DNA of 64,000 nt from Silene latifolia. Taxonomy: Eukaryota; Streptophyta; Magnoliopsida; Caryophyllales; Caryophyllaceae. The notes below the pieces were generated by a model, which worked only from the letters and a program-made list of their open reading frames with translations, did no database searches and was not told the DNA's origin. Where the stretch lies: positions 165,836,825-165,900,824 of the forward strand of contig NC_133536.1 of the NCBI RefSeq assembly GCF_048544455.1, written 5' to 3'. Below, piece after piece: positions 11,152 to 23,045 of this stretch (its first letter is position 1; every line of letters starts with the position of its first letter). A program made the translations under genes and the position numbers.

Positions 11152-13821
11152 TTATGAATTGCCTTCTTTGTAGGGTGCAAAGGTGTTTCTTCGGATAGGA
11201 TTCAAAGGCATTCCCGGGAAGTATCCCTCAGATTTGAGTATGTGGTTGACCACTAAATTGGAGTAAGGATTGAAGTACAAGGGTGCCAACTCTCTTTCTA
11301 TGACGCTTATGCTATGAAAGCCCCCAAGTTCATGTACTGGATCCGCGAGTACTTGGTTACTTGATCTCTTTTCTATTACCGCTTTGATGGGTGACGAAGT
11401 GATCGTCACCACTTTACCATCTAGTGGGATCTTGATTTTCTGGTGGAGGGTGTATGTTACTGCTTTGGAAGCGTGAATCCAAGGTCTTCCCAGATGTATA
11501 TTAAAGGATGCTTCAATATCCACTATTTGGAAGTTAACCTTTCGTTCAATCGGCCATGTGGCTATGGTAAGGTTAACTAGTCCTACCACTTTTCGTCGTG
11601 TACCATCATATGCGCGAACACCTTGGTTGGTAGGGGTCCAATCCGACTCTTTCATACCAAATTTGTATGCCATTTTTAATGGTATGACGTTGACTGCCGA
11701 GCCATCATCTACCAAAGTCATTGGCACATTCTTCTTCAAGCAAATGACAGTGATGTAAAGAGCCAAGTTGTGATTAGCGCCAAAAGGTGGTAAATCTTCA
11801 TCCGAGAAAGTAACAGGGTTACTTAGCTTAGGTGACTCTTGGAAGACCAAGTTGACCACGTCATCGGGTGTGGAGTTAAGTGCCACATTTAGTTTGGCCA
11901 AGGCTTGCAGTAATGCTTGGTGATGTGGGAACGAGCTTGTAACTAGTTGCCAGACTGAAAGATCAGCCTTTGTCTTCTGTAGTTTCTTTAGCAAATGGTC
12001 AGTAGAGGTATCTTCGTTATCATTTGGCGTGACAACGTTGGTATTGGTGATTGGACCATTGGCTATGGGCCCATTTTGAGAAACATTTTGGTATGGACGC
12101 CCTAAACGAGTAAGATGGTCCACATCTTGATCCTCACTGTTTTGGACTATTTTCTCACTGACTTTAACTAGGTAGTGTTTAGTGAGGTATTCATCCTCAT
12201 CACCGTCGGCCCATACTCCATTGACAGTAGCAAGTTCTCTCAATCTCATGATTTCGGCCTCCAATTGGATGATTTGGTCGATTAGTCCATCAACCACGGC
12301 TATTAATTCTTGCATTATAGCATTTTGAAGGAGATTTAGTGGCGCACGTTCTTTGGGTGTTGCATTTGGATCACGTAGGGTTGCCACTACACTTTCTAAT
12401 TCTGAGATTTGCCTATTCACACTCTTTGCCCATTCTATAAAGTCGGTGATGGTAGGGGAAGTGGTAGAGTAGGTCCCTTCTTCTTCTATTGCATAGATCT
12501 CATTTTCGACTAGAGAAATGAGATGTGAACAATCTAAGGTAGATTCTTCACTTGTAATCATCAGAACTCCAAGAGGATTCTGAGTATTGTTAGGTTTACC
12601 TCCAGGTGGTATTTGTAGGCGACCGTCTTCAATCATGTCATGAAGCACATGTTTTAGCTTGTAACATTTTTCTGTATCGTGTTCCTTACCTCTATGATAT
12701 TCGCAGTACGAATTCTCGTCCCAGGATTTGGATTTCTTTTCTGGTTCAGGTGTAGGGCCTATGGGTTGAAACTTAGCCTGTTTCATCAATCTCTTCAGAG
12801 CATTGGAGTAGGTATCCCCAATATTTGTGAACTTTCTTTGTGGGATACTCTTCTTTGATGGTTCGAGAAGGTTAACCTCATCAGTCTTTCTAGTAGAGCC
12901 GTAAGAACGACTTGTTGAACCTTGATATCCACGACCTACCATTTTGGACAAGAGCCCTTTATGGATGTCATCTTCGATCCTTGTTCCTAGTACGGTTAAG
13001 TCCTTGAAGGTCTTAATGTTTTGGTATCTCAAATGATTTGCATAAATGGGCTTTAAATTGTCCACGAATTTTTCAACGAGGGTAGCTTCATCTGGACGCT
13101 CGAGAAGTTGGGTACTAGTCTTCCTCCACCTACTTAGGAAGTCGGTGAAGCCTTCTTTATCGTTTTGGGTAAAAACCTCTAAGGTTCGCATATTGACTTA
13201 GATCTCGGCATTATCCGCATATTTTTTAGCAAACTCGATCGCAGCATCATCCCAAGCGGCAATTTTCTTGTGCTCTACAGAACAAAACCATTGTTTAGGA
13301 ATGGTGTCGAGAGATAAAGGAAATATCCTTAGGAACATCTCGGGTTTAATGCCTTTGATAGACATGTAATCCTTGAAAGCACGGATATGGTTCAAAGGGT
13401 TTTCATGTCCCTTGAATTTCGGGATATCCATCATGTTGAAGTTGGTTGGCAATTTGGAGCTCACGGCCTCATACTTGCGATTGTTTTCCCTACAGATATC
13501 ATCCCCTTTGAGAAACATCAGTTGTTCCTCCAAGTATTGGAGTCGCTTCTCAGCTGCAGTCGGATCTATGGGAGGGTTGACCTCTTATGCTCCCGCAAAA
13601 GGTGGTGGATTTTCATGCGCGAAGTCATTCAAAAAATCATGAAGTATTTCATTTTCTGCAGGAGGCAACCTAGTTTCTACAGCGACAATTCGGCCCTCGA
13701 TCGTGTTGAGGCGATTATTCATTTGGTCTTGGCTAGTTTAGAGACGAGCGAGCGCGGCTAGAATTAGATCATTACCATTTGGTGGTTGTCCATTGACACT
13801 TGCGTGACTAGTTCCAGGCAT
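11152..13821 (-). pseudogene. Tat-like gag and aspartic protease
   Basis: One frame of 889 codons from ATG at 13821 (MPGTSHASVNG) to TAA at 11152-11154. Internal stops are TAA 13738-13740, TAA 13585-13587 and TAA 13198-13200. The capsid region (about 13450-13000) has IPKFKGHENPLNHIRAF. A zinc-finger-like CEYHRGKEHDTEKC lies near 12700. The protease motif VDDGSAVNVIPL lies near 11690-11720 with LGRPWIH downstream. No frameshift is seen across gag, protease and RT, so decay here is by nonsense change only. The start was chosen because the frame is readable up to this ATG and the primer site lies 775 bp further upstream. Confidence 0.85.
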
Positions 13822-14595
13822 CTTGAAAACTGGATATGAGATTGACGACGAATCAAAACACAATCGACCATTCTAGCACACTTACTCAAAGAAAAGGTTT
13901 GACTTGTGAAGTAGGAGTGTGCCACTTGTGTCAAGTGAGGTTTGAAGAAATGATAAGGTTTGGAAATGTTGGTCCTAGTCAACTATAGTGTAGTTGTAGG
14001 GAGTGGACTCGAAGTGAGGTTTTGAAATGGGCCTTGAGGCACGAATTTTGAATCGACAATTGGACAGAGTTTCGGCTAGTTTTGCTCTAATATTGGCCTA
14101 TTTTTCGAAAATTTTTATTTTAAAAGGGATTTTGATTTTACAAAATTCGTCATGGTTTCGTTTAGAAAATGGTGATCACATATAGTACAAGCATTTATAC
14201 GGGCATTATAACGGGATGCTGAGTTCATTTAAAAGGGTTTTGGTTTAAAGGGTGGGTTGCCATACCGAACAATCAAACCCGGGGTATGTGGAGAGGCTCG
14301 TACCAAACAGGAGTAAGGCCTATTCCTAGTCCATTTCCCTAAGTAGTGAAAGTCCTTGATACAAACAGGAGTAAGCATCATGGTATGGTTGACGTCAATC
14401 GCTATCCATCCTTAGGCCCAAATAAGAATTTGGACCGTCTAGACGGGACGATTGGTCGAATGGGTTGGGCTGGGCCTTAGGAAGGCCGAATAAACGATCT
14501 AGGAAGACCGAGTTATGAAAACCAGCAACTGTCTTGTATAAACTATTCCCTAACCTTGTTCAAGTTTCACCCTAGCTACACGTAAGTGTATTAAT
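13822..14595 (-). other. Untranslated leader of the Tat-like element
   Basis: Lies between the primer site and the gag ATG. No long frame; contains two similar segments with ACAAACAGGAGTAAG near 14305 and 14360. No other feature found. Confidence 0.5.
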
Positions 14596-14612
14596 CCCCA
14601 GCGGAGTCGCCA
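14596..14612 (-). other. Primer binding site of the Tat-like element
   Basis: Minus-strand TGGCGACTCCGCTGGGG begins three bases inside the LTR end. This sequence is typical of Tat/Ogre-type elements, which I recall as primed by tRNA-Arg. It fixes the orientation of the element. Confidence 0.8.
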
Positions 14613-15320
14613 AACTGTGGACGCGGGCCCACGGGGGTCGCTCGGGAGGAAAAGCGAGCAAGCTTTGCATTTGTGGAGTCGCCACCAATTTATTGTGGAA
14701 AATTGAAAACCGTTCAAATACCTCGTGCCATGTCAAGACACAAAGTAGTGACATGAACATCAAGAACTCGTTACCCTTAGCATTCTATGTCTAGAATGAC
14801 TCTCGTGGATGCCAATGAACACGGATGTTCACAGAGATCTGGAGTAAGGGGTGAGGGTACGTATTAGAAGGCTCTTTTGATCGAACACCTAATCCCGCCC
14901 GCCTCGATAGCGGCCTCTACTAATGATTAGGGAAGTTATTTATACTCGATATGTTGTCGATTATATGCATGCAATGCAACATCCATTAGATTAATCCTAC
15001 CATGTGAGTTTAGACTAAGTCGATAGACACGTAATTTTACATCCATTATGTCGAGGTAGAGATTTAGGTTAATTGCATGTGAAAGCATACAAACAATATG
15101 ATAAAGAAATAAATACAATAATTGAAAATTATAATAATTACAACGAGTTAATCGATCTACGTCGAAAATACATTTAAAACGGATGGTTTTAGAAAATAAA
15201 GAATAAACAAATTAACGAACAGATTATTAGGTGACAATACGGGTAATAGTTAATTAATACGTAATTAATAAACTAGGTCAAGACAGAAACGGGAGTTCAG
15301 AGACAGAACTCAACCCGCGG

Positions 15321-15380
15321 AACAGGCGCAGCAGAGCTGCGTCCTTTGGAAGAGGCGCAGCAGTTACTGCGTCTGTTCCT
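15321..15380. repeat. 60-bp GAAGAGGCGCAGCAG dimer, copy 2
   Basis: Two 30-bp units in the LTR, somewhat diverged in the first unit (AACAGGCGCAGCAG). Same orientation as copies 1, 3 and 4. Confidence 0.8.
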
Positions 15381-15930
15381 GACCTGAATTCTGGTTGTGA
15401 AGCCGGAACTGCATGTTGTTAATATCCATTGGTGAGTTTAATGCTCGATTATAATATTTGACCCGGATAGAAGTGATTTAACATATTATTTACATGTGAA
15501 TTGGTCATAAAAATAATAAAACAGAATAAGGGCTAATTAGAACATATTAATTACAAGACTAATGATAAGATTAATAATGAATTAAATAAACTAAAACAAA
15601 TTATTATGTTAACTAGATTATTAATGACGAACTTGTGACGATAATGATAAATAACAGATGCAAATATACCAAAGATGGATTTCAGAGACTCAACATTGAT
15701 GAATCGAACCTCTAAAAACCCGAATTGATTTTAATGACGAAAACCCGCAAATATGAATTATAAGGGATTTTAAGTCAGGAATTTAATGATGATAAATTAT
15801 TAATGATATTATATGCCAAGATTAATATACGAATGAAATACGAACAAACAAAGACGAAATAAGAAATAACAGACGAAAATAACAGAAGACGAAGAAAGAA
15901 GAAGGAGAGCAGGAACTGCGGCAGCCTCAG

Positions 15931-15990
15931 GAAGAGGCGCAGCAGATGCTGCGTACCTTCGAAGAGGCGCAGCAGTTGCTACGCTCCTTC
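15931..15990. repeat. 60-bp GAAGAGGCGCAGCAG dimer, copy 3
   Basis: Two 30-bp units in the LTR, 610 bp from copy 2. An AGCAGGAACTG-like flank just before it is shared with copy 4. Confidence 0.85.
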
Positions 15991-16424
15991 TCGACGTCTG
16001 TCTCCCGTTAATCCGTAAAAAAGGTTTGAATAAAGGTTTTGTAAATCGGTTTTGAATATACTTTCGACGTAAACCTTACAATAATGATTACAAAAACAAA
16101 GTACAATAATAAAAGATGGGATTTACACCCTCAGACTTACATGTTTGACGAAACGAGATTGACTAAGTTAACGTTTAGTGATGCTCGACTCGAATGTACA
16201 ACGAAAGTGCCTCTAAGAGGAAAACGAACAAAATTGATTAAGTTGATTGATGTGGAGTTGGTCAAATTGGTCGGTCATGCAAAACGAGGCTTACTCATAA
16301 GGATCCGAGCTTACGTGGTCGAAAGTTCAAGCACGTAGACGCCAAAAAGCAAAAGCGTGGTCTTAGAATGCAAAGGGAGTAGAGAAGGGCGGACACTCGC
16401 GCGAGAAATATGAGGACCGAAGGT

Positions 16425-16436
16425 CTCTATTTATAC
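16425..16436 (-). promoter_or_regulatory. LTR TATA box
   Basis: Minus-strand GTATAAATAGAG inside the LTR is the best candidate for the element's own promoter, about 560 bp from the LTR start. Activity is inferred. Confidence 0.5.
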
Positions 16437-16520
16437 TAATCACACGGAGGCATTAGAGTTTCGGAGAAACTTTGGAAGTGAATCTCGAAAAGATTTGAAA
16501 ACTAGCAGAAAGGAACTGGG

Positions 16521-16580
16521 GAAGAGGCGCAGCAGCTACTGCGTCTCTTGGAAGAGGCGCAGCACCTGCTGCGTCCTTTC
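16521..16580. repeat. 60-bp GAAGAGGCGCAGCAG dimer, copy 4
   Basis: Two 30-bp units in the LTR, 590 bp from copy 3 and about 85 bp upstream of the LTR TATA box in transcription order. The sequence after it resembles the sequence after copy 1. Confidence 0.85.
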
Positions 16581-16994
16581 CCAAGTGGTTTCCTCCTGTG
16601 GAAGAAAGATTTCCGCGTTTCTATTATGGAATTGCGGTTTGATCTCAATTTTCTTAATATTTTATATAATATTTTGGGATATAATTTGCAAAAGAGATTA
16701 AAAGATTGAAAATATGGAATATAAGTATCCGGAACATTCCAGAATATTCCGACTCGGCATTTTAAAACGGTTATTAGAAAACGAAGACGTTTTTGACCCG
16801 GACTCCAAATGTACTCTAATTACAGCCAAAATGACCGTATCGGCGCGTAGATGACAACTATGAGGTAGACACAAGTGTTTGAGCTATCACTTGATGATAA
16901 ACTTACGAACTGTCATAAATCGTTCCGCGTACCAAACATGCGGCCCAAATATCACCGGGTGGCTTGCGGGAGGTGCAGAAATGAGGTATCTACA

Positions 16995-17725
16995 CTTGGT
17001 CATTAGATTCGATCAATTTAGCTCCATTTTGCCATGAAAATGCAAGGTTTGCACTCCTCTCCTACCAAGGAAACAAAACCTCAAAGAATATGCAAAACGA
17101 AAGACTGAAGATAGTAAATGACCCAATTATGCACTAAAAAGCATAGGAACGAGGCTAATTCGGGGACTAAATATGCTTTAAAATGAGTCACATCACCAGG
17201 ACGCGCAGATTGCTCTCAAGACGAGCGGATTGTAGCCTGGGACGAGCGTCCTAAATGTGATCTGCTCAGATTTTGTAACAGGCCCCTTTCTTCAATTCCA
17301 TCACTCCCAAGACCCGCGTCCTAGAGCGAGGACGCTCGGATGCTTCTCTGGGACGCTCGGGTCATATCCAGCTCGAGCGGATTCCCTTCTGCTCCCACGG
17401 GGTCAGTTCCATCCGTGGGGATCTTCATTTCCCCCATCATTCTTTCCTTGTTTCCTTTGTTCATTGTTGCGGGTGCACTACGAAGGCTCGGATAGCCTAG
17501 GCAATTGCTATCCCCACACTAAATCAAACACTACACATCAAAACACGTTAAAACACCTCCCTCACTTTCTCTCATATCAAAAATCTTGATCAAAGCACAA
17601 AAATGTAAATCCAAAAAAATGACAAAAATGCAATACAAGAAATAAAATGCGAGTTAAGGGGTTAGAATATTTACAAATGGTGGTTTAGGGAGGATTCCAC
17701 CAAACTCTAATTCTTGGATGAGATG
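16995..17725 (-). other. 3' non-coding part of an Athila-like remnant
   Basis: No gene. Between 17205 and 17395 a short GC-rich motif recurs in variants (GACGAGCGGATT, GGACGCTCGGATG, GACGAGCGTCC), roughly eight times. The stretch lies where RT and integrase would be expected after the protease to its right, but none is present. Confidence 0.45.
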
Positions 17726-20530
17726 TCAAGGGGGCATAGCCAAGGTGTTGTTGATGTTTCTCAACACCTTGTAGAAGTAGTCAAAGGCTTGTTCATTTTC
17801 ATCATAAAGATCTTTTATAGACCTTTGCACATTGTGTTCTTCATTATGGTGATGACCCATGTCAAGATGACTGCAAGGATCAACTAAGCCTTGGTCTAAG
17901 GTCATAGCATTGCCAATATAAGGATTGACTAATCCTTCAAATTTGTCATCACATAAACCACAAACTTCACAAGCTTGCTCCCCAATTATGTCATGAGTTG
18001 ACAAGAGCAATTCTTATTCCTTGTTGTCATGGCCAATGAGGCCTTCTTCCTTACTTGTCATGATTGGTGGTGAGCCATTCAAGCTCTCATTGTTGTTGAA
18101 ATTTCCTTGCTCTCCAGATAGAGCTACTTGAGGGTTGTCCACTTTCTTCTTCCATATGGGTGGTGATTCTTTACCCATAGCTTGATCTTTGCATAGAAAT
18201 GCTAACTTCTTTCTATCACTTTCTCGGCTATAATGATCAATCTTGAAACATGGCTCATGGAGTCGGGGAGCTCTCATTGTTTTGTCATGGTTGAAAGTGA
18301 TTGTCTCATGTCCTACTTCAAGTATGAGCTCTCCATGTTTTACATCAATTACCGCTCCCGCGGTGTGCATGAAAGGTCTTCCTAAGATGAGAGTAATGTT
18401 GGAATCCTCCTCCATGTCTACAATGATAAAGTCTACCGGGATGAAGAACTTGCCAATTCTCACGGGCACATCTTCCCATACCCCTAAAGGTATCTTTGTT
18501 GATCGATCCGCCATTTGAAGAGTAATATTGGTGCATTTGAGTTCTCCCATTCCTATCCTCTTGCATACCGAATATGGCATGACACTTACACTTACTCCAA
18601 GGTCACATAATGCTTTGTTGATTATAGTGTCGCCAATGGTGCATGGAATAGAGAAACTTCCCGGATCTTTGAGTTTTGGAGGTGAACTTCCTTGATAATA
18701 GCATTACTCACTTTGGTAAAGGCAATAGTCTCTAGCTTCCAGATGGATTTCTTCTTAGTAAGAATGTCTTTCATGTATTTTGCATAGGCCGAAACATGGT
18801 TGATCAATTCCGTGAATGGGATTGAAACTTCTAAGTTCTTCACAATTTCCATAAACTTTCCAAGTTGTTCATCAAACTTAATCTTAGCTTGATGACTTGG
18901 GAATGGAAGTCTAATCACAATAGGCTCTTTTTCCTTAACCTTATCTTCATTCTTCTTCTTTGAAACTTCATTGGTGGTAGGATCTACCACCTTAGCGTTC
19001 TCCATAACTCTTTGCATGTTACTAGCATTCACAATGTCATCATCAATTGGCTTTTTCGGCCCTTCATACCTTGTACCACTCCTCAAATGGATGACACTAA
19101 CCGACTCATGTCTTGGGGGATTACTTTGAGGTGGTAATTACCCCTTTTGTCTTTGAGAGCTAGAAGATGCTAATTGAGTCATTTGGGTTTCTAACATCTT
19201 GGTGTGGGCTTGTATGTTGTTGATGGTAATGTCTTTGGCTTGGCTATCTTTTTGCATTTTGGTGAAGAGTTCTTGTTGGTTCTTTTGCATTTGAAGGACC
19301 ACTTTTTGAACATCAAAGCTTTGGTCATTGGATTGATTGTAAGAATGTTCATTTTGATAACCTTGGCTTCGGTTGTAAAAGGGTCTTTGAGCTTGATTTC
19401 TCATTGGAGGTGGGGTGTATGTTGGTTGAGGGTTTTGAACATTTTGGCTTTTGTATGAAAGATTTGAATGGAATTTGGTATTATCATTGTAATAGTTTGA
19501 ATAAGGGCTACAACTCTTGTATGCTTGGAAAGCATTCACTTGTTCCCCTACATTCATTTTGGTCATGCCCCAAAGTCCCACAACTTTCACATACTCCACA
19601 TGGAATTGAGGATGATTCTACCATAGCATTGACATGTTGTTTAGGTGATTTGGAGGCCTCATCAAGCTTAGCCATGGCCTTCTCAAACTTCAAATTGATG
19701 GTGTCAATATGAGTACTTAGTTGAGCACCCAATTGTGTGTTTAAATCTACCTCATGCTTTCCTCCTCTAGTGGCCTTTCGAGGCCTACTATATTGGGAAC
19801 TATGAACTGCCATCTCTTCAATTTTGGCCCATGTTTGATTGTCATCAACTTTGGTAAACATACCATTGGATCCCATATTGAGAATGTTGCGGGAGTATTC
19901 ATATAAACTGTTCTAAAATTGTTGCACAAGGAACCACTCGCTAAGCCCATGGTGTGGACAAGGATGACAAGTGTCCTTAAATCTCTCCCATGCTTCATAC
20001 AATGACTCATCATCCCTTTGTTTGAATCCGGTGATTTGGGCTCTCAACATGTTAGTCTTCTCCGGAGGATAGAATTTCTAGTAGAAGGCAAGTGTTAACT
20101 TCTTCCATGAATCAATACCAAGGGTAGCCTTGTCTAGGCTCTTCAACCATTGCTTTGCGGTACCAAAAAGAAAAAGAAAACAATACCCATCGGATTTCGT
20201 CTTGAGTAACTCCGGTTTAAGAAATTGCATCACAATAGTCACAAAAAGTCTCCATATGTGAGTGAGGGTCTTCACTAGGCATCCCTGCAAATTGACTTCT
20301 CTCAACTAATTGTATAAATGCGGATTTAGCAATGAAATTACCGGTTAAATGTGGTGGTGTAGGAGTACCATTTGGTAGGTTCTCCTCGATTGGTACGGAA
20401 TGTGATGAAAATTTTGGCATTGTGGGTTGATTTTGTGGTGGTTTTTGTATTGGGTTGTCCTCTCCATCTCTTGCAAAAGGGTTGGTAAACTCAATGTTAT
20501 TTGGTTGAATGTCCACAAACTCAATGACAC
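17726..20530 (-). pseudogene. Athila-like gag-protease remnant without RT
   Basis: Gag starts near 20516 (MDIQPNNIEFTN) with FIQLVERSQFAGMPSEDP, a capsid block (GTAAKQWLKSL) and a zinc knuckle CESCGTLGHDQNEC (about 19620). A Gln/Asn-rich stretch and a lysine-rich stretch with EPIVIRLPFPSHQAK follow. The protease has DLGVSVSVMPYSVCKRIG (18560-18608) and LILGRPFMHTAGAVIDV. The frame changes at least four times. After the protease only about 285 nt of unassigned frame (18010-17726) follow. The right end stops abruptly near 20530 against unrelated sequence. Family assignment rests on the Athila-like gag and DLGxSV protease. Confidence 0.75.
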
Positions 20531-20548
20531 AGCATTGTCTTTTGTCGC

Positions 20549-21233
20549 CTATTTTGCTGGTGATGGTGTTGACGGTTCCACTGTTTTCATTGCTTTTCCT
20601 TTTCCTTTTCCAGTACTCTTCCCTTTCCCCCTTTTCTTTCTTTTTTCCTCCTCTAATTGCTCTTTTCTTACCCGTCTTTCATCAACAAACACAGGGAGCA
20701 ACTCATTTCTCAAAGGTTTAAATTCTTCTACCTTTTGCAAGGTGTCGTCTCTTGAACTGTTCAAGTCACTAAAAATACGAATTGACAACAACTCAGCACG
20801 GTACATAATCCTTGATGATATATTGTCTAGGGTACAGTCAAACAAACTGCCGACATAAAATGTCATGTGCATCATTAGGAATACCCCGCAGTCTGAGTTA
20901 TAGTCTGCAGATTGCCACCTAAATGGCACATTAACCATTGGGTATTCGTACACTTCTGCGCCCCTCTCATTGCCTTTCTCTACCAAATATGTCCCCATTA
21001 TATTAGCCTGGAACAATGCAAAAAAGAGAATATAGTTATGGTGAATTATAACAAACCAGATATACAATCATCCTTGGTGCAACACTGTACATTGATGTCT
21101 CAAAATCGTTATATGACCTGTTGTCAAGGCACTTAATTTGCTTTATTGTGTAGTTGATGCACACACAGAAATAATTCCTGTCAATAACCATGGGAACGAA
21201 TACCTCCCAAAAACAGATGAAGTTATATTCCAT
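20549..21233 (-). pseudogene. Ulp1-like cysteine protease fragment
   Basis: Exon-like text at 21233-21060 (VFVPMVIDRNYFCVCIN, then CLDNRS) joins 21007-20549 (MGTYLVEKGNERGAEVYEYP, FRWQSADYNSDCGVFLMMHM) across a short GT-AG interval with TTGTTCCAG at its 3' end. WQ...DCGVF is the Gln/Cys part of the C48 (Ulp1) catalytic site and the Asp lies in LDNRS. The His expected before the aromatic pair is absent (RNYF). The C-terminus is very basic (KRKKRGKGKSTGKGKGKA). Such domains are common in plant MULE and CACTA elements; no terminus of either is seen here. Truncated by the LINE on one side and gag on the other. Confidence 0.65.
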
Positions 21234-21235
21234 GT

Positions 21236-22994
21236 GACATAAAAGAACTGTTCTCCTAGGAGCTTAATAAAAGTGGATATCAAAAAAACTTTTGATTCTA
21301 TCCAATGAAAGTTCATTGAGAGTATGTTACAGGGTTTAAATTTCCCTCAGAAGTTTGTAAAATGGATCATGGGATGTATAAGCAGCACCTGGTTTACCTT
21401 AAAAATTAATGGTGGTAAGGTGGGCTTCTTTAAAGGAGCAGAGGGATTGAAACAGGGTGACCCCCTGTCACCTTATTTGTTTGTTCTGGGAATGGAAATT
21501 TTGTGTACGTATTTCAGACTAATCTGCTCTCAACCTTAAGTAACCTATCATCCTAAATGTGCTAGGCTTAAGCTTAATCATCTGATCTTTGCAGATGATC
21601 TTATGATTTTTATTAGAGGTGATGCTCCTTCTGTCATTGCAATTGCCACTACTCTTGAGCTCTTTGGTTCTCTATCTGGATTGCTGGCTAATACGGAGAA
21701 AACCAATATTTATTTTGGGGGAGTCCTTAATGATGTTAAATAAATGATCAAGAGACTTACTGGCTACTTTGAAGGTGATTTCCCATTTAGATACCTTGGA
21801 CTACCTTTGTATGACAGTAGGCTTAATATGTCTATGTATACTGCATTGACCTGCAAGTCTTGTTCATCATTGGTCTACAAAGCTTATATTCTATGCTGGG
21901 AAGTTACAGCTCCTGCATTCTGTTCTTTTTGGCCTTGAGAATTATTGGTGTAGGATACTGATAATACCTAAAGCTCTTATTTAACTTCTTAATAAGTTTT
22001 GCAGGAACTATCTTTGGAATACCTCTGTTGATCATCAAAAAATGTATATGAAAAGCTGGCCTGTCTGTTGTTGTCCATGGGATGAAGGAGGACTCAACAT
22101 CAAACAAATCCTCTCTTGGAATAGGACACCCTTGTGTAAATGGATTTGGCAACTGACTAAACAAACTGACTCCTTTTGGACAATATGGATTGTTGAGTAT
22201 AACCTGAAGAATTCAACCATCTGGACTTCTACTATCAGTCCTCATCATTCTGAGAGTTGGGGAGGCATTCTGACTACTCAGGATTTTCTGCTGCAATAGT
22301 ATGGGACAGCTGCCACTGCAGAGGCGCATCTTATTAGCTGTGTTGCTACAACTGGGAGATTTCTGGTTGCCAAAGTGTATGAAAATATAAGGCCTCGTTT
22401 TGAGACAGTAAGATGGGCAACTACTATTTGGAATTCTAGCAATATTCCTAAATATAGCCGTATAAGTTCACTAGCAATTCAGAAGAAACTCCTTACTGTG
22501 GACAACATCAACAGTCGTGGAATGTGTTTGGTTAACAGGTGCACCCTTTGCATAAATGCTTCTGAGACTCACACTCACTTGTTTTTCAAGGGTGAGTTTT
22601 CTGATGCCCTTTGGAGGCAACTGTTGGGATGGATGCAGGTTTTTGGTAGGACAAATGATCTATGGAAAGAGCTCACCTGGTGTCTATCTAGACGCAGGAG
22701 AAAGTATTGGAAGATAGATTGGTTTCGTTATTGCCTCACTGCTGTCATCTATGTGGTTTGGCAAGAGCGTAATGCAAGGCTCTTCACTGGGAAAGAGTCT
22801 TCTATTCCTTGCTTAGTGAAACATTCCCAGTTTATGATAGGAGTTTGAGTACTTCATAGACATCCTAAGGATAGTGATGAGGTGCTTACTCACCTCAATT
22901 CTATTTATGTCTAATTTGGTCACTCTTTGTAAGAAACCTTCCTATTTTCCCCACATTGAATGAATAAAATAAGATGTATCTTTCTTGCAAAAAA
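21236..22994 (+). pseudogene. 5'-truncated L1-type LINE
   Basis: Starts inside reverse transcriptase with SPRSLIKVDIKKTFDS, then GLKQGDPLSPYLFVLGME (about 21450-21500), FADDLMIF (about 21590-21612) and FRYLGLPLYDSRL. The zf-RVT zinc-binding region lies at 22375-22650 with CTLC and HTHLFF. Several stops and shifts break the frame. A short A-run at 22988-22998 marks the 3' end. No clear target duplication was found. Confidence 0.85.
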
Positions 22995-23010
22995 AAAACT
23001 AGTTTAGAGG

Positions 23011-23044
<34 letters not shown>
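23011..23044. repeat. (ATT)n microsatellite, about 11 units
   Basis: Perfect ATT run just after the LINE tail. Confidence 0.95.

Positions 23045-23045
<1 letters not shown>

Larger units (their letters stand above)
4780..16994 (-). mobile_element. Tat-like Ty3-gypsy element lacking its 3' LTR
   Basis: In minus-strand order: LTR (16994-14616), primer site, gag, protease, RT, RNase H, second archaeal-type RNase H, integrase, then a gene on the opposite strand. Two RNase H domains and an extra antisense ORF downstream of pol are known marks of the Tat/Ogre lineage. No second LTR is visible to the left of the antisense ORF, so the 3' end has been lost or displaced by the copia block. The left boundary is approximate. 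Confidence 0.75.
14616..16994 (-). mobile_element. 5' LTR of the Tat-like element (2.38 kb)
   Basis: On the minus strand it begins TGTAGATACCTC (16994) and ends GCGTCCACA (14616), followed by the primer site. It contains a TATA box and three 60-bp GAAGAGGCGCAGCAG dimers spaced about 600 bp apart. A frame at 16084-16338 shows no known domain and is probably chance. No partner LTR is in the window, so age cannot be estimated. Confidence 0.8.

Noticed and set aside
16084-16338. An 84-codon frame inside the Tat-like LTR
   Set aside because: No motif, lies in LTR sequence, and length is within chance expectation.
17257-17589. A 110-codon frame in the GC-rich repeats after the Athila-like protease
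   Set aside because: Driven by repeated GC motifs; no domain.
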